From: Anadara kagoshimensis
Lineage: Eukaryota; Mollusca; Bivalvia; Arcoida; Arcidae
Reading direction: 5' to 3'
Length of the DNA stretch: 64,000 nucleotides
NCBI GenBank assembly: GCA_021292105.1
Contig: CM037861.1
Location: 60,557,245 to 60,621,244 of the forward strand
The notes under the pieces were generated by a model. That model made no database searches, was not told the origin of the DNA, and saw only the letters and a list, made by a program, of their open reading frames with translations. Both the position numbers and the translations under genes were made by a program. Shown in pieces: positions 11,880 to 24,100 of the stretch (the first letter of the stretch is position 1; each line of letters begins with the position of its first letter).

Positions 11880-12170
11880 AAACTGGACTGGGCTGTGGAC
11901 TTTGACTTTGAACTGGACTTTGGACTTGGATTCTGGACATGGAAGCTGAACATGTACACTGGACATGGACTCTGGACATGGACTCTGAATAGTACATTCT
12001 TTATACCATGGTAAGTTACCAATGATGATTGTAATTGATTTATATGTATATTCAGTTGTGATATGGAGGTATTCATTGTCCAACAAACAGTTATAAATGT
12101 TAAAGTATAGTGAGTTCAAGAACTGAGTCCAAGTCCAAAGCCCAGCCCAAGTCTAAAGTCCAGTCTAGGT
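11880..12170. repeat. GGACTT/TGGACA minisatellite with inverted second block
   Basis: 11880-11997 is a run of 6-13 bp units such as GGACTTTG, GGACTTGG and CTCTGGACATGGA. At 12125-12170 the complementary strand sequence appears (CCAAGTCCAAAGCCCAGCCC..). The two blocks could pair as a large hairpin with about 125 bp between them. Confidence 0.6.
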
Positions 12171-12251
12171 TTTCTTTTATGCCACTTAAACTTTGAGAAA
12201 AAACACAGAACATGATACCAAAGGTAACATAAGTTTAATCGCAATGGACGT

Positions 12252-12472
12252 ACAGTCAAACCCATCAAAAGTTTTACACTGAACAAACGAAAAGAAGTCG
12301 AAGCAGCTCGGCTGTCCAATAGCGAGGTTTTGATAACTAAGTGATTTAAAAGCTGCAGGGATAGGTAGATAACAGCTCTACCGAAATATAGGTAACGTGG
12401 CGTGGAGACGAGATGTCGATTGGGTACCAATTCGTTAGCTTAGTGTTAAACTGTCGACAGGCCTATACCGTA
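12252..12472. mobile_element. MITE family A, copy A4
   Basis: Left CCATCAAAAGTTTTACACTG, right TTCGTTAGCTTAGTGTTAAA then CTGTCGACAGGCCTATACCG. Nearly complete. Confidence 0.8.
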
Positions 12473-12479
12473 TAATTAG

Positions 12480-13118
12480 ATCTGCTCGGAGACATACAGG
12501 ACTTTTCCTTAGAACTACAGTAAAAGTGTTTTACACCAGTCAAGAGTATTTCACTTATATCGAAGCTGTTTGTAGAAAATCGCCTACATTCGGCACGGCA
12601 ACTAGATTGAATCTTATTGAGTCAGTGACTTCAATACAGTTTATAATCCTGTATTTCCCCATTTCATTTGTTACGGAATAAATGGCATTGCAGATAAATA
12701 AAACACACTTCGCAATAACCAAAGCAACCAACACAGTCACCCCAACAGTCGCACAGAATGTTAAAACAAGATTTCAACATATATATTTGCATACCAGATT
12801 GAATTTTGATCGCATTAAACCTGTAATCTATACGAAAAGCAACTTCTTTACCAGTCGTATTCCGTTTAATGTGTAGTAAATACATAGAAAATTCGTGTTA
12901 TTGCCAATGATTCTTTGTTTAACATTAATTGAAAATAAAATAACACCACTGTTTGAATATCAAATTGAACTAATCAAAGACCCTCACGCACAAGAAGTTC
13001 GTTGCATATTCAAAATTTTACATTAATTGGATTTTTTACACCGTACAACTAATGTGATGCATATAATCAAATATTTAATGTTATATGAAGCAATAATAAG
13101 AATTATATAATCAGACAC
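12480..13118. other. Gene-free stretch
   Basis: No exon or element recognised. Confidence 0.5.
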
Positions 13119-13119
13119 A

Positions 13120-13425
13120 AAGCATACCAGTCTATGTCCAAATCACAATCCCAAAAGCAATGTAAAGGCTTTTAAAAATTGACAAATTAAGTAAAATATG
13201 TGTACTTTCGTCAAAGAACGGAGACCGTGTATGCACTCTCTTTCTAGCTATTTATACCCACCACGTGCTTAATCAAAATTCAGAATCAAAGGGACATGGA
13301 CCGGAGATGTCAAACAATATCCAGGGTAACTGTTTAATTCAGAGACACCATACTTATCAACAATATTGTGATAACAGGCATTAAATGTTTCCAGGGCTTT
13401 GAGTATGTAGGTAAGTGGACCATTT
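13120..13425 (-). repeat. Penelope-like element 3' end with residual coding part
   Basis: The minus strand starts within the reverse-transcriptase C-terminus: a readable KALETFNACYHNIVDKYGVS corresponds to KALKKFYGRHHSIVDKFDIS of the intact copy at 33349. It runs on through the degraded tail (CACGTGGTGGGTATAAATAG.., TTTGCTTTTGGGATTGTGAT). This is direct evidence that tail and polymerase belong to the same element. Confidence 0.85.
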
Positions 13426-13599
13426 GTAAAGGCATAGCTGACGGTGATCAAGTTCGAAAGTCTTGATAAATCATTTGTTTTTGCAGTTTAAACTACTTTC
13501 TTCCATCAAAATTGGAATATACACAATCGATGGTGAGAAAATTGTGTGCAACTCGACGGAATCACAAAAATAAACTGAGGAAAGTATATAAGATATAGC

Positions 13600-14225
13600 C
13601 ATACAGATACAGTAGAGTTACTTTGCCATTGTCTACACACGCCTTCTAGGAAGTATAAAGCCTCAGATACTATAGAGTTACTTTGCCATAGTCTACACAC
13701 GTCTTCTAGGAAGTATAAAGCCACAGATACAGAAGAGTTACTTTGTCATAGTCTACACACGCCTTCAAGGAAGTATAAAGCCTCAGATACTATAGAGTTA
13801 CTTTGCCATAGTTAACACGCCTTCAAGGAAGTATAAAGCCTCAGATACAGAAGAGTTACTTTGTCATAGTCTACACACGCCTTCTAGGAAGTATAAAGCC
13901 TCAGATACAGAAGAGTTACTTTGCCATAGTCTACACACGCCTTCTAGGAAGTATAAAGCCTCAGATACAGTTGAGTTACTTTGCCATAGTTAACACGCCT
14001 TCTAGGAAGTATAAAGCCTCAGATACAGTAGAGTTACTTTGCCATAGTCTACACACGCCTTCTAGGAAGTATAAAGCCTCAGATACTATAGAGTTACTTT
14101 GCCATAGTTAACACGCCTTCTAGGAAGTATAAAGCCTCAGATACAGTAGAGTTACTTTGCCATAGTTAACACGCATTCTAGGAAGTATAAAGCCTCAGAT
14201 ACAGAAGAGTTACTTTACGATAGTC
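13600..14225. repeat. 60 bp minisatellite, about 11 units
   Basis: Units read CAGATACAGTAGAGTTACTTT then GCCATAGTCTACACACGCCT then TCTAGGAAGTATAAAGCCT. Most are exactly 60 bp; several are 58 bp, having TTAACACGCC instead of TCTACACACGCC. The GAGTTACTTT phrase occurs at about 13615, 13675, 13735, 13795, 13853, 13913, 13973, 14031, 14091, 14149 and 14207. The last unit is diverged. Confidence 0.97.
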
Positions 14226-14239
14226 TGGGTAAAGCTTCT

Positions 14240-16100
14240 AGGAAATATCAATAACTACTATATCTACTGGGATCTGGCGTAATCGTTTATTTATATTGAT
14301 AAACGTCTGGATTTATGGGTAATTAATTCAATTTCCCGCCAAATTGACACTTTTACTAATATAACTAGACAAATGGATGATCATTTACTGTGATACGGAC
14401 ACATAGCCATCAGTTTTCATGATACCAATCTTTGACCGCCGGGATTTCCTTGGAAGAAAGGCAATTATGATATATCGAGATTCCCGCTTAATTCTGGCAT
14501 TATTTCATGTTTGTAGAATGAATTAGATTTGTTTTTAAATATGGCTTTCAATTGCCATATTGGTCTACAGTTATGCAACATTTTTATATGAAGATTAACT
14601 CAGTGTAGGTTGTTTGGGAATTCGAATGACAATCTAGTACAATATGTAACACTTCTGTCTTGTAAAAGTGCATGTACATTAATAGCGCCATTTGACACAA
14701 ATTTATCATTGCAGTTGCGCCCATAGTCCAAATTCAGACATTTTAACATCATTGGACAAAATGTTTACCATTTATCTTTTTGATTATTGTTGAAAAGTGA
14801 TCTTTGGTCTTCATCAAGTACATGCTTTTTAGCTTCTTATTTCTAAATTCCCTTCTATCCCAACTTTATATTGCTGATGTTTAATGTTGTCTAAGGATTC
14901 ATCAAAGAGCAACTTAGTGTAGGCGTTAGATGTGCAAGGAAGTTTTATGGTATACCTTGTATTTGACGCTAGCACATAGCTGTCATTATGCCACATACAA
15001 GAATACCAATCCCAAGTCACATTATCCTGACACCGGGAGAACCAAATGGTACTCTGTTCTCTTATTACCTAACGCTATGCGAGGAAGCAATATGCGATAT
15101 CTCAAATTGTAAAATCGTATGTATTACTAGACCTTGGTTCTACGCACCACCACCCCACCCCCACCCCACCCCACCCTGCAACTCTCGAGAGAGGCGGGCG
15201 CTATAACACTGAACCACCACGACCTGTTGACTTTCAAAACAATGTTTTAAAAAGTTACTTACATGCACGGACCAAAGTATATTCCCGTCATCTTCATTCC
15301 ATGCAAAGATTCCCCATAACTTTGTGAAACTACACACGTGTAAACATGTAAAAAAATAAACTCGTTATATACTTTAAACTACAATTACTGATTGAAATGA
15401 AACATTTCGCCTTAGTTTTACCAGTATCTGTATGTTACGTAATGCGGAAATCGTCGTAATCGTTTTTATAAATCTTTATAAACACTATTAAATGTATAAC
15501 AATACTCCAGAAGTTTGTTTGAAGTCTGTGTATTGCGTATCTCTCTATAAAGTTCATAAAAATATGCGCACCATACTGGTTATTATTCATTCAAGAAAAA
15601 CCGTATTCCTTTGCCGGTATGTAAGTCCAGTTTAGATGACATCAACAGTGCCCGGTGAAGCAATTTTTTAACAGTATTTCTTGTCAAACTTGGCATTTCC
15701 TGTTAGAAAAATGGCACCACACAACAACACAAAATGTCCTTCGTGTTCAACTACCCTTAACGTTTGTTTTTGATGTTTTATAAAACATTTACGTGGGATA
15801 TTTCCGGAATAACATCGTTTTACGGGGAAAACGTCACTGTTGCCATTCGGAATCCAATGAAATACAAGTTTTAGGGGATATTGTATGGTACGTCGTTGGG
15901 TTAGATCACAGGGTTCAAACCCAGACCTCCTTCATAAGGAGCTAGAACTTTAACAACTAGGTTATAGTGGTGGTGCAATACTAAGGGAAGTGTGAATAAA
16001 CATACACGTTCTTTCCAAAGCTCTTACCCGGCATCATATTTATTTTACAACATGGTGTCATTTCTGCAAATTTGTAGATGAATAATAAAGGCTCCTATAG
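14240..16100. other. Gene-free stretch with a C-rich run and a dispersed fragment
   Basis: Contains a CCACCCC-rich run at about 15148-15178. It also holds a roughly 65 bp segment at 15804-15872 (CGGAATAACATCGTTTTACG..) repeated in inverse orientation at 4436-4497. No exons recognised. Confidence 0.5.
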
Positions 16101-16105
16101 GTAAA

Positions 16106-16366
16106 CTACAGACTTGTCAAAAGTTTAACACTAAGCTAACGAAAAGAAGTCTAAGTTCTGCCGCAAATAAGTCGATATATGGAAATGTAGTATCGAAAAC
16201 CTGTCAAAAAATAGAAAGAAGATACCGAAAAGCTGCAGAGAGAGTCGAATGAGCTGCTAATACACAGAGACAGTCGGATGAGCTGCTAATACACAGAGAC
16301 AGTCGGATGAGCGGTTGATACGGCACCATTTTATTAGCTCCTGTAAAAATCCGACAGGCCTGTAAT
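16106..16366. mobile_element. MITE family A, copy A5, with internal 29 bp triplication
   Basis: Left CAGACTTGTCAAAAGTTTAA then CACTAAGCTAACGAAAAGAA; right CCGACAGGCCTGTAAT. Inside, a 29 bp unit (GACAGTCGGATGAGCTGCTA..) is repeated about three times at 16232-16318, which accounts for the larger size. Confidence 0.8.
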
Positions 16367-16369
16367 GCA

Positions 16370-17050
16370 TATTAATGGTCTTGTGATGGTTATGGTCTGG
16401 AACTTCTATTTTGATCTCAAATGAAGCGAATACCGTCTTAAATACAAGTCTTGGACTTCAAAGATAATAATCGGGAAGTTATATTCCTAAAATCACATAT
16501 CGTAGTAATGTGTTTGCGTAGATATTGTATATTAAAAATTTTAGGAGTAATATGCTTCAGGAGACCCCCTGCAGACAATGAATTAGTTTCAAATAAAATT
16601 CGTAAAACACATTGTTTTAATTTATCTTCTAGAAAACATTTAATAAAGGAAAGCTTTGTAGCTGAACAAACGTGTATTTAGCAATAGCCAATAAAACAAG
16701 AGCACAACAACAAAAATAACAAGGTTAAAAAAAATAACAAAATAAATGACTGTATTGAGACCATCGATTATAAAAAAAGATTTTGGACTGGTAAGTATTG
16801 GGGTGTTCATTTTATCAGTATCACAAGACTCTAGCTTTTTTAGCAAACAAGGCGCATTAAAGATTGGTTGATAAGAATAGTGTAATTTGTTGACAAAAAG
16901 GTGACAAAAGACTAAAACCAAAGTATGTCTTTACATATTTTCAAGACAAAAAAGACACATACATTTCCTAACTATGGCATTGACCACATTGTCTAGAAAG
17001 ATGTTTTCTCCAAATAAATGATATTATCTAGCCGAGTTTGGTGTCCACTA
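16370..17050. other. Gene-free AT-rich stretch
   Basis: Nothing recognised. Confidence 0.5.
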
Positions 17051-17053
17051 ACT

Positions 17054-17178
17054 GGACCCAGTTGTTCGAAGCTTGATTATTTAAAACACCTATAAAACTA
17101 TTTGATACAATGCAAAAAAAAAGAACATTTTGACTAATCAACTGATTAAACTAATCAAGCTTCGAACAACTGGGCCCT
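17054..17178. mobile_element. Foldback MITE, about 125 bp
   Basis: Near-perfect inverted ends: CCCAGTTGTTCGAAGCTTGA on the left and TCAAGCTTCGAACAACTGGG on the right, extending to GGACCC / GGGCCC at the outside and ATTA / TAAT inside. Interior AT-rich, non-coding. Confidence 0.8.
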
Positions 17179-17194
17179 GAAGTTTTTATAACTC

Positions 17195-17405
17195 TTATGG
17201 ATTCCAGCGCCTCTCCTTACCAGAGTCCAAATCCCATTCGAGACAGATCAAGTGTCTGAACAATGTTTGCCGGATCGATTGTCAAAGGTCGGTCGGAGTT
17301 TTCCTAGGGTGCTCCGGTTTTCTCCACTACCCGTTTACTTACCGCCTCGATATAAGTGAAAAAATCTTGACTGGGACGTAAAACTCCATTACTCAACTTC
17401 ATTCT
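17195..17405 (+). mobile_element. SINE family 2, partial copy
   Basis: B-box-like GAGTCCAAATCCCATTC, then CGGAGTTTTCCTAGGGTGCT / CCGGTTTTCTCCACTACC, CCGCCTCGATATAAGTGA, and the tail TTGACTGGGACGTAAAACTC. The 5' tRNA-like head is weak. Confidence 0.7.
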
Positions 17406-17526
17406 TTGTAACTGAAACTTGTGCATCCTCAGTGATCATAGAATAATTGTGTAAACATGAAAGCATCTAATAAAACGGTTCAACGAATAAGTAACAAGTA
17501 AAAAAGAAACAGTGTTACATAATATG

Positions 17527-17731
17527 TACAGTACAGACCTATCCAAAGTTTAACACTGTAGGCGTCGGTGTTAGGCTGCCGAGTTGCCGATATTAGGATA
17601 GTCAGTGGCCGAAAGCTGTTGCTACATAGATACCAACTTCTAAGATATAGCCAATGATCAAACGAGATGGACTGCCGATTTCGCACTTATCTATAAACTT
17701 AGTGTTAAACTTTTGACAGGTGGTCACTGTA
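17527..17731. mobile_element. MITE family A, copy A6
   Basis: Left TACAGTACAGACCTATCCAA then AGTTTAACACT; right TTAGTGTTAAACTTTTGACA then GGTGGTCACTGTA. TA at both outer ends. Confidence 0.82.
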
Positions 17732-18081
17732 CACATGCAGCTTCGAAAAGTTCACAGTGTCAGTGTACAAAAACAAATAAAATTACATCACAAAAGAATA
17801 AACGGAATGATAAAGAATCCGATACAATATGTGTTAAATAAGATACGGGATTAAAAAGTATATTTTTACCGTAAACCTTCTGAAGTAGAACATAATTAAA
17901 CAATAAAGCGTGGCTAATATAGGATACACTTAATTAAAAACCAATAAAATACCTTAAACAAACACGCTATTCTGTAATTTATAACAGTTTTAAAATGATT
18001 TTTACGACTGTGTAATCAATAAATTATATACTATAAGCGGAAGATTGGCATTAACAAGTTTTCTTACTTTCTTTGTACATA

Positions 18082-18275
18082 CGGTATAGATCTGTCCAAA
18101 GTTTAACACTTAGCTAATGGATTAAAGCCGAATAGGCTGCTCATGTCAGTCCCTCGTTACCAGCTGGTATCTATCTCTCGCCAGATTTTCGGTCACTAAC
18201 TATCTATATCATGACCACTCTGCAGCCGATATGTTCGTTAGTCAATTGTTAAATTTTCGACAGGTCTGTACTGTA
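18082..18275. mobile_element. MITE family A, copy A7
   Basis: Left GGTATAGATCTGTCCAAAGT then TTAACACTTAGCTAATGG; right TTTCGACAGGTCTGTACTGT A. It abuts copy A8 directly. Confidence 0.82.
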
Positions 18276-18518
18276 CAGTAAAGAAGTGTTGAAAGTTTAA
18301 AAATAGGCTAACGAATTGGTGTCGAATCGACAACTCATTTCGATCCCCGTTAGCCGAATCTCTGAAAAAAGTTGTAGCTTTTCAATAGCTTTTATCTATA
18401 TCTCAATAGCCTTTCGATCACTAGCTGTCCCATTTCTCAGCCGCCCGACAGTCGAGCTTCCACTTGCTGTCGTTAGCTCATTGGCAGTGTTAAACTTTCG
18501 ACAGGCCTGTACCGTTAG
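18275..18518. mobile_element. MITE family A, copy A8, directly abutting A7
   Basis: Begins ACAGTAAAGAAGTGTTGAAA with GTTTAAAAATAGGCTAACG, ends GTGTTAAACTTTCGACAGGC CTGTACCGTTA. Two family members share a single TA at 18274-18275, so one probably inserted into the other's end. Confidence 0.78.
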
Positions 18519-18519
18519 T

Positions 18520-19386
18520 GTTGTATTGTAACACTTAACACACATCTATATTTACACTTTCTGGATGGTTTTTACAAGTAGTGCCACACGTACAAGTATT
18601 CAAGAAAGACTTGTGCATAATAGAATCGGACATTTTCAGAAGTGATTTCACTTAAAAACTTAAAAAGATGGCCAACTTTATTTTTAATTTAATAAATTTA
18701 ATGGATCATAATAATGTTTACAAGTGATGAGGTAACACCTACTAAGTTAAAAGCTATGTACCTATTCACCACTGATGAGAAAGACCATACGCTTACTGGC
18801 GTACATAGTACACACAAGTATGTAAATGAAGTAACCTTAATTGATTCTAAATAAAACTTGATGAAGGTTTCATCCGAAATATTTTTTTAATTATTCTTTG
18901 TTAATGAAGATAATGGCATTCTTCGTCTGGTCTGGGGGATATATTTGAAACTGGAATAATGTATACATCAATCATTTTTCTCTAAACTAAAAAATGACGA
19001 TGTAAAGTATCTAATGTAGGCGCAGAAATTTTTTCAAATGCTACTACTTATGTTTTTTCACTTTGTGTTCTTGGTTGTAGTGGCTATTTTACGGTGTTAT
19101 TTTCTCGGTTAAAGTAACTATTGTTTATATTGTTTCTTGTTGTTCCGTGTCCTCAGCTATATAGTTGCTATGGCGGGTATTGTTTCGTGTCATGTTCTCA
19201 AATAACACAATGAATACAATGATAAAATATCAGAGTAATCAAATTATATTTTACCCAAATTCATAGCGTGCCACAAGTTAATTTTGAAAAAGAAATAATT
19301 TAATTGACAAAAAAATATTATTAAAATATAGGTTTTGAACCCCTTCTGCAATATAAAATCCATCTGTTCAGTAAATGACATAAGTA
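18520..19386. other. Gene-free stretch
   Basis: AT-rich; no element or exon recognised. Confidence 0.5.
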
Positions 19387-19584
19387 TACAGAGACCAAAT
19401 ATGCAGTACGACTAAAGAACAGGAGCTGGCTGCCTAGTGACAGTAATATAATAAAAGATAGTGACCGACACGTTGTAGAAAGATAGCAGCTTTCGAAAAG
19501 CTGTCGAGTTATAGCTGACGAGAGTCCGGTATAAGTCGCTGATTCGACACGTATTTGTTATCTTAGACAGGTCTGTACTTTACA
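19387..19584. mobile_element. MITE family A, copy A9, degraded left end
   Basis: Interior phrases such as GACCGACACG and GATAGCAGCTTTCGAAAAGC are clear, and the right end TTAGACAGGTCTGTACTTTA is present. The left terminal repeat is decayed. Confidence 0.65.
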
Positions 19585-19589
19585 CCCTA

Positions 19590-20035
19590 GAATAAATTTA
19601 ATACAAACACAAAATGACATTCTGCTGACGTTCGCTGTTATACATTTTAAAATAGAAACAGTAACACCTGTTGAAATGTCAAGGGAAATCCTTAAATAAT
19701 TTTTTTTCGTGAAAATGTGAAAATATATAGACTAAATTTAAGTTCCTTGGAGAGCTTATGGAACTCACATCGGTATACTTATTTTGACAGCCTTTCATTT
19801 TTTGACATGCGGTGTCTTTTGTCTCTTTACAATATTTTAAGCTATAAGTTCAATATAATTATGTTTTTCAACAATCATATGAGGTTGTAGTTGCATTACA
19901 AACAGTTGTACTGAAAGAAAACATCTTTACGGACCATGCAGCAAAATTTAATTTCAATACATAAATTTAAATGCAATACGAAGAGAAAGATTAGTGAAAT
20001 GCCATGTGCGTCCCAGACTTATATAGTGTGTGCTT
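19590..20035. other. Gene-free AT-rich stretch
   Basis: Nothing recognised. Confidence 0.5.
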
Positions 20036-20039
20036 TTAC

Positions 20040-20285
20040 TTTTTCAAATTTACCATTGCAGTACCCTCTGAGCAATGATAAGAGAGGGTTCTTCAGTCTC
20101 ACGCCTACCGTGACACGTGGCGTTTTTAAGCCCCCCCCCCCCCCCCCCCGAAGGACTCGTGACTTTTATTTCTAAATACCGAGTGTTTTGGAACATAACA
20201 ACCATTATCTATTTTCAAGTCTAAGTCAGATCCAGTTTCCAATACACAAAGCGAGCACTTTACCAACTGGGTTACTTTTCTCACA
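20040..20285 (-). mobile_element. SINE family 1 (tRNA-derived), minus strand
   Basis: The minus strand has the tRNA-like head TAACCCAGTTGGTAAAGTGC (A-box region) as in the copy at 54363. Further on are GTGTCACGGTAGGCGTGAGA and CTCAGAGGGTACTGCAATGG, which resemble the core of the copy at 45585. A pure C run (20131-20149 on the plus strand) splits the body. Old copy. Confidence 0.55.
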
Positions 20286-20289
20286 GGAG

Positions 20290-21145
20290 AAAAAATCGGT
20301 GCTAATAGTCCTTAATTTATAAAATTTCAGTTCTATAGAGAGAGAGTGGGTGTTATTTATATTCATTCCAAAAAAAACAACCAAACTTTCTGGAGGCAAT
20401 GACCCCTATTTACCATAAACAGATTATTGTTAAATGTCAGATGATTATCCCCCTCGATTCTGTTTTAACAGTCCATTTAGAAAATTAAAAATCTTTATCT
20501 CAAGGTAATTACTGAAGATATATTTCAAAACAATATTGCTTTAATAGAATAACGAAACAAGCATCGCTCGCATTACTTATCTTTTGAGATATATGATTGC
20601 TCTATTCTTAGCGGCAAAATAAAAGATGTTGAACTTGCCTGGAAGTCTAAACATGTGAAAATGTTGATTACATTTTTTGTTTGAGTTTTTGATAAAATCT
20701 AATTATTTTATGCAACAATTCTAAATAGGACGTAAATATTCAAAACTGTTATTAAAATCTCCACCTAACTAACATTAATCTATTATTTGGACATCAACCC
20801 AAATATTTCCCAAAGCATTTTATCTTTGACGAGTCATTGCCAGAAATTTGATCTATACTATATCAGTGAGTTTCATTTTCCACTCAGACATTGCTTTCCG
20901 TTCGTATGTTGGTGTCCTTTTTTTAATTTTTCTTAATTGTGTCACAATGTTATTAGATCCTTAAAGCTCGTTTGTAATCTACATGTATATCAAATTCGTC
21001 GCAGTAAATCTGGAAAATAATCCGTATTGAATTAATCTCCGATGTTTGAGGCAAAAAGCATTGGGTACCAGTTTTATTTTTAGTAGTTTGTCATATGCAA
21101 AAAACTGAATTCACAAAATTTTGACATTTTTATATATCCCCATCC
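20290..21145. other. AT-rich gene-free stretch
   Basis: Nothing recognised. Confidence 0.5.
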
Positions 21146-21149
21146 TCTG

Positions 21150-24100
21150 GATTTTAAAGGTTATGTCGTGCAATAAAAATCAAATTCTGAGTCAAATTCT
21201 TTAAAATATTTTTATTTTAAAATATAAAAAAACGACGGGATTGGTTTGACAGACTTTAGTCTTATATATATTTAGAAAGGCTTAACGTTTAACGTATATA
21301 CAAGAAACTAAAAAAGGCTTTCGAATGCATTAAAATTTTAAAGTTTTTAAACTGAATTAAGACGGAGAAGTTGCAATTCGCTCAGTCATTAAATTCTCAT
21401 TTCACTTTTCTTTCTTTTGACAAAGCACTCTGTAATTTTTCTGACGGAAACAAAGTACAATAATATACATCATAAAACTTTTTAGTTTGATATACAAAGG
21501 CATCTTCTTCCATTTTCGTTTCAACTCAATGGACATTTTTTGTCCATTGGTATACTGATTGTTTGTTGGAAAATAATGTTCCCAAACACAACAAATATGT
21601 TGTCTTTCTAACATTTTGTTGATGGCATTTTGAGACATTTAGAAAATCTTAAGCTTCACATTTTTGTCATCTGGATTTTAATGTAACTAAAACGAATTAT
21701 CACTCAAATTCTTTAAAAAATCATTTTAAAATTTAAACAGGATATGATCGGTTGGCATGGCTTTATTTCACGATATATTCAGATGGGCTAAGAGTATAAC
21801 ATTAATGCAAAGAACTTAAAAAATAACTTTCAAATGCGTTTAACCTTCAAAACATTAGAAGGTTTGTAACATGAAATAAGATGGAGAAATGAATATACAT
21901 TTCAGTAATTAAATTCTCATTTTACTTTTCATTCTTTTGGCCAGACATTTTCTTAATTTCTGATGGATAGAGAGACCAATAATCTACAGAATAAAAATTC
22001 CTAGTTGGATATAAAAATTCTATTTACCTTTTTCCAATCTATTTCAATCAAATTGACCTTTTGTATCAATTGGTATACCGATTGTTTGCTGGAAAATTAT
22101 ATTACCAAACACAAAAAAATTGTTGATGATCAACAATTAAGAAAACATTTTTGTAAACATTTCCTCTGGATTTTAATAGTCGTGGAGTGCAAATAATCAA
22201 ATTATCACTAAAATTCTTCAAAAAGTTTTCAGTTTTAAATTAAAATTTAAAAAAATATGATCGGTTGGAATGACTTTATTTTAGAGAGGTTTTAACTATT
22301 ACATTACTGCAAAGAACTTAAAAACAACTATCAAATGCATTTAACCTTCAAAACATTAAAAGTTTTTTTACTTGAAATAAGATGGATAAATTGATACATA
22401 TATATTTCTGTCATTCAATTTTCTTTTTACTTTTCATTCTTTTGGCAAAACATTCTCTTAACATATTTACCTGACGGATAAAGTGTTCAATAATCTACAT
22501 AATAAAAAATCCTAATTGGATATACAACTTCACATTTTCCCAATTTCTTTCTACTCAATTTATACCGATTGTTGTTGGAAAATGTTATTACGGAACAAAA
22601 CAAATATGTTGTCTTCCAACATTTTGTCGATATTATCTTCAGAAATGGAGCAAAGTTTAAGCTTAACATTATATGTTTGTCTTCTTGATTTTTAATGGCC
22701 GTGTCCTGTAATAAAAATCAAATCATCACTCAAATTCTTCAAAATGTTTTCAGTTTAAAATTAAATCAAAAAAAGGTCGTATCGGTTTGACATTGTTATA
22801 TTCCACGGAATGTATAAAGAGGTTTTACGTAAAAAAGTATTGCAAGAAATTAAAAAAATAAATTCAAATGCATTTTAATTTCATAATATTAAAGGTTTTT
22901 AAACTGAATTAGGATAGAGAAATTGATATATATTTCAATTATTCAATACTCATTTTACTTTTCATTCTTTTTGTAACATTTTCTTTTATTTCCTAAAGGA
23001 TACAGAGTGCAATAATCTACAGAATAAAAATCCTGGTTGGATTTGCATTCATTTTTCTCTAATTACTTTCAACCGAATAGGCTTTTTGTGTGCATATTGG
23101 TATACCGATTTTAATTGAAAATTGTATAACCGAACACAACATATACAATTATCCTTCAAACATTTAAAGGTTTTTAATCTGATTTAACATGAAGAAATGG
23201 ATATATATTTCAGTAATTAAATTCTCATTTTACTTTTCATTCTTTTGGTAATACGTTCTCTTTATTCCTGACGGATAGAGAGACCAATAATCTACATAAT
23301 AAAAATTCCTACTTGCATATACAAATTCACCTTCTTCCAGTTACTTTAAACTTAAAAAGACCTTTTGCATAGTTTAGTATACCGATTGTTTGTTGGAAAA
23401 TTATATTATTGAATACAACAACGACACAAATATGTTCTACATCTAACATTTTATTGATAGTATCTTTAGAAATTTAGTAAACCTTTAAGCTAAATATTTT
23501 TGTATATGTCTTTATCTTCCGGATTTTTATGTTATAAAAACTAATTACCACTTAAGTTCTTCAAAAATTGTTTTTATTTTAAAACTTTCAAGAAAATTGG
23601 ATCGGTTTGGCATGACTTTCTGCAAGATATATTTAGAGAGGCTTAGGGCATAAATCTATTGCAAAACAAATTAAATAAAATAACTTTTGCATGTATTTCA
23701 AATTCGAAACTTAAAAAGGTTTTTAAGCTGAATGAAGATGGAAAAATCGATATATATTTAAGTCATTAAATTTTTTTTGATTTTTCATTCTTTTGGCAAG
23801 CCATTCTCTTTATTCCTGACAGATAGAGAGTCCAATAATCTACATAATAAAAATTCATCTTCTGAAACCTTTCATCTCAAATGGGCCATTTGTGTCCATT
23901 GGTATGGAAACACAAAAATATATTTTGTTGATGATATCTTCAGAAATTATGAAAATTTTAAGCTTAACATTTTTGTATATGTTTGTCCTCTGGACTTTTA
24001 ATAGTTGTGTGTCGTGCAAACATTAAATTATCACTCAAATTCTACAAAATGTTTTCAGTTTAAAATTAAATTTAAAAAAGGCAGGATAGGATCGGTTGGC

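Noticed and set aside
13600-14225. CRISPR-like array
   Set aside because: Repeats are directly tandem with no unique spacers, in a eukaryotic context; it is a minisatellite.
18858-18890. TGATGAAGG..CCGAAAT as a hammerhead
   Set aside because: Only two stem II pairs, the first core base is wrong and there is no convincing stem I or cleavage triplet.
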